From Deltaproteobacteria bacterium (GTDB lineage: Bacteria > Desulfobacterota > Desulfobacteria > Desulfobacterales > Desulfatirhabdiaceae), in assembly GCA_021778975.1 (NCBI GenBank), contig JAJYBO010000084.1, forward strand, positions 1-10,448: DNA of 10,448 nucleotides. Reading direction: 5' to 3'. The position numbers were made by a program, and so were the translations under genes. Below are positions 6,388 to 10,448 of the stretch, piece after piece. The notes under the pieces were generated by a model. The model saw only the letters and a program-made list of their open reading frames with translations, was not told where the DNA came from and ran no database searches. Positions within the stretch are counted from its first letter, which is position 1. Each line of letters opens with the position of its first letter.

Positions 6388-8919
6388 ATGAAAACAGATT
6401 CCAGGGAAACAGGATATGTTGACCGAAAACTCGCCCTGAGTTTCGGCGCCATGGTCCTGCTGCTGATGCTGATCACGACCGGACTTGCCAGTTTTATGTT
6501 CGCCAAATTGAACACCAGAGAAGAAAGTCGGCTGTCCGGCATTATCGCTGCCATCCTCAGCGAGTCCGTCACCCGAATCAGTTTTTCCGGCAAGTATCAG
6601 ACCCGGTTGATGCTCGAGGAAATTCGATCCATCATTCCGAAAGAGCTGGCGTACATATCCGTTGAAGATAAGGAGGGACGTGTCATCGCCCATAGCGATC
6701 CCTCTATGGACGACACTGTTATGACAGAAAAGCAGGATGCCGCGCTGCGCATGCAATGCTTGCACAGCGGCGAACTGTTGACAGGGCGGCAGATTGTCGG
6801 AGAAAAAATAATTCGGGAAGTCGTTCTTCCCTTCCGGAACGGCCCTGATAACGAAGTGGCCGGCATTGTCCGGATCGGCATCCGCACCGATGAAGCGCGG
6901 CAGGAACAGCGAGCGAGCATTCTGAGGCTGTTCCTGCTTGTTTCTTTATTGACGGTGACCGCCATGTGGATTGTTCTTATCGTCAGCCGGCATTTTGGCG
7001 CGAGGGTTCAGATGCTGGCAAATCAGCTTCAGGGCATTTTAAATCATGCGCCAATAGCCATATGCGTCAGCGACAAAACCGGGCGAATGCTGGCGGACAG
7101 CGCCGTATGTGAACAATTGTTCGGGCAACCCAAAGCCGGAGAGTCTCTGACAGCGCTTCTCGAAAAGCAGCTTTCCGCCTCGGACGTTCAGCGCCTTACC
7201 GACGCCGACCGGCAGATTTTCAACACTGGCGTCAAAAAAGAAGAAGATATGGAGCTGGAAATTCAGGGCCGTTTCTGCGCCTGGCATGTCAGCAAGTTTC
7301 CGATTTCTCTCGATAAGAATGGCAGCCCCATGCTTATCTGCACCTTTATCCACGACATCACCCAGCGCAAACAGGCCGAGAAAGCCTTACGGTCTTCCCT
7401 GGTATTTGCCGAAAAACTGATCGAAGCCATTCCCGATCCCGTTTTTTATAAAGACACCCGCGGCGTCTATCAGGGCTGCAACGTTGCGTATGCAAGAATG
7501 CTGGGAATAGCTCCCCATGATATTGTGGGAAAGTCCGTTTATGATGTCGCGCCGCGGGAACAGGCGGACAAATATCACGATATGGATCTGACGCTGTTTG
7601 CGGCGCCCGGATTTCAGACTTACGAAAGCGCGTTTATATCCGCCGATGGTTCGTTACGCGATGTGATTTTCCGCAAGTCCACATTTTTGGATCATCAGGG
7701 TAATGTGGCCGGACTGATTGGCATCATGATTGACATTACGGAACACAAACGGGCGGAAGCGGAGAAAAGCAAACTTGAAGACCGGCTCCGTCAGGCCCAG
7801 AAAATGGAGGCCATCGGCACACTGGCCGGAGGTATCGCCCATGATTTCAATAACATTTTAGGGGCCATTTTTGGCTATGCCGAGATGATCCTTGAAGACA
7901 TTCCGGAGCAGGATCCGTTTCATCAGAACATCGTTCAAATTCTCAGAGCCGCTTACCGGGCCAGAGATCTGGTCAGACAGATTCTGACCTTCAGCCGAAT
8001 GCAGACCGGGCAGACCGCCGAAAAGGTCAATGTCACGCAAATCTTGCGGGAAGCCGTCCGCTTTCTCAGAGCATCTTTGCCCAGTACTATCGAGATACGA
8101 CAGAGCGTGGCGCATGACGCCATCAGCACCCTGGCCGACCCCACGCAGATTCATGAAATTTTGATCAATCTCTGCACCAACGCCGCCCATGCCATGGAAG
8201 AAAAGGGCGGTGTGCTGGATATCCGCCTGACGGACAATCACCCGGATACGGAGGTCCGCACACTCAATCCGGATGCTGCCGCGGGACGGTATCTGCGATT
8301 GACCGTCACGGATACCGGTCATGGCATGTCGCCGGATATCATGGAACATATTTTCGATCCCTATTTCACCACCAAAGGGGTCGGCAAGGGCACCGGCCTG
8401 GGGCTGGCGGTGGTTCACGGCCTGGTTGCACGCTACGGGGGCGCCATCACGGTTCACAGCGACGTGGGCAATGGAACGACATTTCATGTCTATCTGCCCG
8501 CCATTGAAAACGCGGATACCCCAGAGCCTGAGACGAAAAAAAATATCCCCAGGGGAAGTGAACGGGTTCTGTTTGTGGATGATGAGGAAATGCTGACCAT
8601 CATGATGAAATTGATGCTGGAACAACTCGGATACCGGGTACAAATCAGCGTCAGCAGTACGATGGCTCTGGAAATGTTTCGCGCCAATCCTTCCGAATTC
8701 GATCTGGTCATCAGTGATTTTACCATGCCTGGAATGACAGGCATGGATATGGCGGCTGCATTGTTGCAGATCCGACCGGATATCCCCATTATCCTGTGTA
8801 CCGGATTCAGCGAACAGATTGACGAGGATAAAGCCGCGGAGGCCGGCATCCGGGCGTTTCTCATGAAACCGGTCAGCATCGGGGACATGGCCCGTGTTAT
8901 CCGTCAGGTACTCTGTTGA
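6388..8919 (+). CDS. Hybrid sensor histidine kinase (Cache-like - PAS - PAS - HisKA - HATPase - REC)
   Basis: 843 aa from ATG 6388. Domains: TM1 about 15-37; an extracytoplasmic Cache-like region 38-178 with AYISVEDKEGRVIAHSDP (88-105) and a closing GIVRIGI strand; TM2 about 180-200; PAS1 about 213-333 ending DITQRKQAE; PAS2 about 338-453 ending DITEHKRAE; HisKA with GIAHDFNN (His485 the phosphorylation site); HATPase_c with N-box NLCTNAAHAM (Asn598), DTGHGMS (642-648), FDPYFTTK (656-663), GKGTGLGL (666-673); REC with DDEE (731-734), phospho-acceptor Asp777 in ISDFTMPG, Thr805 and Lys827 in LMKP. All catalytic residues are intact. Known: such kinases pass phosphate from His to Asp and on to a separate regulator or phosphotransfer protein, none of which is in the window. 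An upstream in-frame ATG at 6337 would add 17 residues ahead of the membrane anchor but lacks a ribosome binding site. It lies 81 bp after the binding-protein gene, same strand, which suggests the pair senses together (inference). Confidence 0.93.
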   Translation: MKTDSRETGYVDRKLALSFGAMVLLLMLITTGLASFMFAKLNTREESRLSGIIAAILSESVTRISFSGKYQTRLMLEEIRSIIPKELAYISVEDKEGRVIAHSDPSMDDTVMTEKQDAALRMQCLHSGELLTGRQIVGEKIIREVVLPFRNGPDNEVAGIVRIGIRTDEARQEQRASILRLFLLVSLLTVTAMWIVLIVSRHFGARVQMLANQLQGILNHAPIAICVSDKTGRMLADSAVCEQLFGQPKAGESLTALLEKQLSASDVQRLTDADRQIFNTGVKKEEDMELEIQGRFCAWHVSKFPISLDKNGSPMLICTFIHDITQRKQAEKALRSSLVFAEKLIEAIPDPVFYKDTRGVYQGCNVAYARMLGIAPHDIVGKSVYDVAPREQADKYHDMDLTLFAAPGFQTYESAFISADGSLRDVIFRKSTFLDHQGNVAGLIGIMIDITEHKRAEAEKSKLEDRLRQAQKMEAIGTLAGGIAHDFNNILGAIFGYAEMILEDIPEQDPFHQNIVQILRAAYRARDLVRQILTFSRMQTGQTAEKVNVTQILREAVRFLRASLPSTIEIRQSVAHDAISTLADPTQIHEILINLCTNAAHAMEEKGGVLDIRLTDNHPDTEVRTLNPDAAAGRYLRLTVTDTGHGMSPDIMEHIFDPYFTTKGVGKGTGLGLAVVHGLVARYGGAITVHSDVGNGTTFHVYLPAIENADTPEPETKKNIPRGSERVLFVDDEEMLTIMMKLMLEQLGYRVQISVSSTMALEMFRANPSEFDLVISDFTMPGMTGMDMAAALLQIRPDIPIILCTGFSEQIDEDKAAEAGIRAFLMKPVSIGDMARVIRQVLC

Positions 8920-8944
8920 AATAACATTTTAACCCGATGGCGCC

Positions 8945-8970
8945 GCCGATCAATTTGACGAATTGTCGGC
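8945..8970 (+). other. Stem-loop between kinase and glucan synthase genes
   Basis: GCCGA-T-CAATT (8945-8955) pairs with AATTGTCGGC (8961-8970): ten base pairs with one bulged T and the loop TGACG. No T-run follows, so a full rho-independent terminator is not supported; it could be an attenuator, a transcript-end protecting fold or a protein site. TTGACG (8955-8960) with TATCCA (8976-8981) at 15 bp resembles a poor promoter within the same stretch. The rest of the 83-bp gap shows nothing more than the next gene's ribosome site. Confidence 0.4.
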
Positions 8971-8990
8971 AACGCTATCCAGCCGTGTTT

Positions 8991-8995
8991 GAAGG
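8991..8995 (+). promoter_or_regulatory. Ribosome binding site of the GH17-GT2 gene
   Basis: GAAGG ends 7 nt before the ATG at 9003. It supports this start, which is upstream of the membrane anchor; an out-of-frame ATG at 9026 is not relevant. Confidence 0.6.
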
Positions 8996-9002
8996 TAAGT
9001 AC

Positions 9003-10448
9003 ATGAAACGAGTTAATTTCTTGATATGTATTGCTATCGCTGTGGTATGCGTCAGTTTTTGGGCGCTGATAAATCGCCCGGAGCAGGAACCGCCCTGGCC
9101 ATCGCGCATTCAGGGGTTTTCATTTTCGCCATTTCGCGCGGGAGAAAGCTCGATCACCGGTCCCTATCCCACCGAAGCGGAAATAGATTCAGATCTGGCG
9201 CTGCTTTCCGATAAGACCTATGCGGTGCGCACCTATTCCGTTCAGGGAACACTGGCCAAAATTCCGGCTATGGCCCGAAAATACAAACTCAACGTGGCGC
9301 TGGGAGCGTGGATCAGTAAAGATATGGCAAGAAACGAGGCGGAGATTGCATCCGTTATTCAGTTGACCTGCGAGAACTGGCGTAACGTGGTGCGGGTGGT
9401 TGTGGGAAACGAGTCTCTGCTGCGCAACGAAGTCACGGTCGAGCAACTTGAAGGGTATCTCGACCGCGTCAGGGCGGGGATCCGGGACGCGGGCATCAAG
9501 ACGCCGGTCAGCACCGCCGAACCCTGGCATGTCTGGTTTAAACATCCGGAACTCGGCGATCATGTAGATTATGTCGCCACCCACATGCTGCCTTACTGGG
9601 AAGGTATTCCGCTGGATCATGCCGTTGACTACGTGGTGGAACACGTCAATCTGCTGAAAGAAACCTTTCCGGACAAACCCATTGTCATTTCCGAAGTAGG
9701 CTGGCCCAGCAACGGGCGAACCCGTCACCTGGCCATCGCGTCGCCAGCCGCGGAAGCCATGTTTCTGCGCCGTTTTCTGGCGCGGGCGGAAAAGGAAAAA
9801 TACATCTATTATGTGATGGAGGCCTTCGATCAACCCTGGAAAGCCGCGAGCGAAGGCGCTGTGGGCGCGTATTGGGGCGTTTATGACGTCAACCGCCACC
9901 CCAAATTCGCCTTCACGTCTCCCATTGTAAACATTCCGCAATGGCGGTCACTGGCCGCTATTTCTGTGGCGATTGCGGTCATCACCTTCGCGTTGCTGCT
10001 CATTGACAGCCATACCCTTCAAAAACGAGGGCGCAGTTTTCTGGCGCTGATCGCCTTTGCCGCGGCCACCGCCGGCGTATGGATTGTTTATAGCTATTCC
10101 CGTCAATATCTGACGGTATCCACCGTACTGGTCGGGCTTCTCATGGTCATCGGGATGATTGGCGTCGTCATGGTGTTGCTGGCCGAAGCCCACGAATGGG
10201 CCGAAGCCATCTGGGTGAGCCGGTGGCGTCGGCCGTTCGTACCGGTTACGGTTCCGGAGGAGGACATGCCGGTGGTGTCGGTTCATGTTCCGGCCTATAA
10301 CGAGCCGCCAGACATGCTGATCGAAACCCTCAACGCTCTGGCAGCCCTGGACTACCCGCATTTTGAAGTCCTGGTCATTGATAACAACACCCATGACCCG
10401 GCGGTATGGCGGCCGGTTCAGGCTCATTGTGAAAAGCTCGGCAGCCGT
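9003..10448 (+). CDS. GH17-GT2 membrane glucan synthase (NdvB-type), partial at its C-terminus
   Basis: The frame is open from ATG 9003 to the right edge (482 codons); the rest of the GT2 domain is cut off. Seen: a signal anchor (6-23); a GH17-like beta-glucanase domain from RIQGFSFSPF (35-44) to about 305, with likely acid Glu137 in VVVGNES and nucleophile Glu231 in VISEVGWPS; TM segments about 315-334, 344-363 and 372-394; then the start of a family 2 glycosyltransferase with VSVHVPAYNEPP (425-436) and VLVIDNNT (456-463, Asp460 likely nucleotide-sugar binding). Known: GH17-GT2 fusions such as NdvB of Pseudomonas and Bradyrhizobium make beta-1,3 (cyclic) periplasmic glucans: GT2 polymerises from UDP-glucose in the cytoplasm and the GH17 part branches or cyclises outside. 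The product here is inferred by family. The gene follows the kinase by 83 bp on the same strand; the hairpin between them makes operon membership uncertain. Confidence 0.9.
   Translation, partial: MKRVNFLICIAIAVVCVSFWALINRPEQEPPWPSRIQGFSFSPFRAGESSITGPYPTEAEIDSDLALLSDKTYAVRTYSVQGTLAKIPAMARKYKLNVALGAWISKDMARNEAEIASVIQLTCENWRNVVRVVVGNESLLRNEVTVEQLEGYLDRVRAGIRDAGIKTPVSTAEPWHVWFKHPELGDHVDYVATHMLPYWEGIPLDHAVDYVVEHVNLLKETFPDKPIVISEVGWPSNGRTRHLAIASPAAEAMFLRRFLARAEKEKYIYYVMEAFDQPWKAASEGAVGAYWGVYDVNRHPKFAFTSPIVNIPQWRSLAAISVAIAVITFALLLIDSHTLQKRGRSFLALIAFAAATAGVWIVYSYSRQYLTVSTVLVGLLMVIGMIGVVMVLLAEAHEWAEAIWVSRWRRPFVPVTVPEEDMPVVSVHVPAYNEPPDMLIETLNALAALDYPHFEVLVIDNNTHDPAVWRPVQAHCEKLGSR

Noticed and set aside
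7858..8643. A 261-codon minus-strand frame opposite the kinase
   Set aside because: It mirrors the conserved HisKA/HATPase coding sequence and has no coherent protein features.
8945..8970. Rho-independent terminator after the kinase
   Set aside because: The stem is good but no T-tract follows on either strand, so only a stem-loop is reported.
9189..10427. Minus-strand frames of 250 and 159 codons opposite the GH17-GT2 gene
   Set aside because: They shadow a well-supported GH17-GT2 frame; the His- and Arg-rich composition is typical of antisense reading.
1..10448. CRISPR arrays, tRNA genes, insertion sequences, phage genes
   Set aside because: No regularly spaced direct repeats, cloverleaf sequence, transposase or integrase motifs were seen on reading through.

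Overview
The window comes from a bacterial chromosome with two divergent gene clusters that meet at a 152-bp intergenic region (4242-4393). Coding density is high, base composition looks moderate in GC by eye, and there are no tRNAs, rRNAs, insertion sequences or CRISPR repeats. The gene styles fit a free-living Gram-negative: PAS-rich hybrid histidine kinase, signal-peptide-bearing periplasmic binding protein, NorQ/CbbQ-type MoxR ATPase, GH17-GT2 glucan synthase. A Desulfobacterota (deltaproteobacterial) source is my guess from style, not something the sequence proves.

Left side (minus strand, 4241 down to 1): a membrane-anchored SPFH/Band 7 protein (prohibitin/HflC-like, 316 aa) is followed by a very large ATPase. 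The stop codon of the first and start codon of the second share one base (TAATG). The large protein has no stop before the window edge (at least 1097 residues). It has an N-terminal region, two tandem AAA+ modules of the classic (Cdc48/FtsH-like) type, and a C-terminal peptidase domain with the Ser/Lys signatures of Lon (MEROPS S16). No annotation by longest ATG-to-stop ORF would find it, because its stop lies outside the window. Classic-clade tandem AAA joined to a Lon peptidase, coupled to an SPFH protein, is not the textbook Lon or FtsH layout. It is the most interesting item here.

Right side (plus strand, 4394 onward): a NorQ/CbbQ-type MoxR AAA+ ATPase, a periplasmic sugar-type binding protein (ATGA overlap with the ATPase), a hybrid sensor histidine kinase (TM, extracytoplasmic Cache-like domain, TM, two PAS, HisKA, HATPase, REC), and a GH17-GT2 membrane glycosyltransferase of the NdvB type that runs off the right edge. 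A near-consensus sigma70-type promoter (TTGATA-18-TATAAT) precedes the MoxR gene and supports the ATG start at 4394.

How they may work together (inference): the SPFH protein may organise or restrain the AAA-Lon protease at the membrane, as HflK/HflC do with FtsH. The MoxR ATPase could be a remodelling partner expressed from the same control region. The binding protein has no transporter genes next to it and sits directly before a kinase, so it may be the ligand-sensing part of a signalling pathway. The glucan synthase may be an envelope-related output or simply a neighbour.
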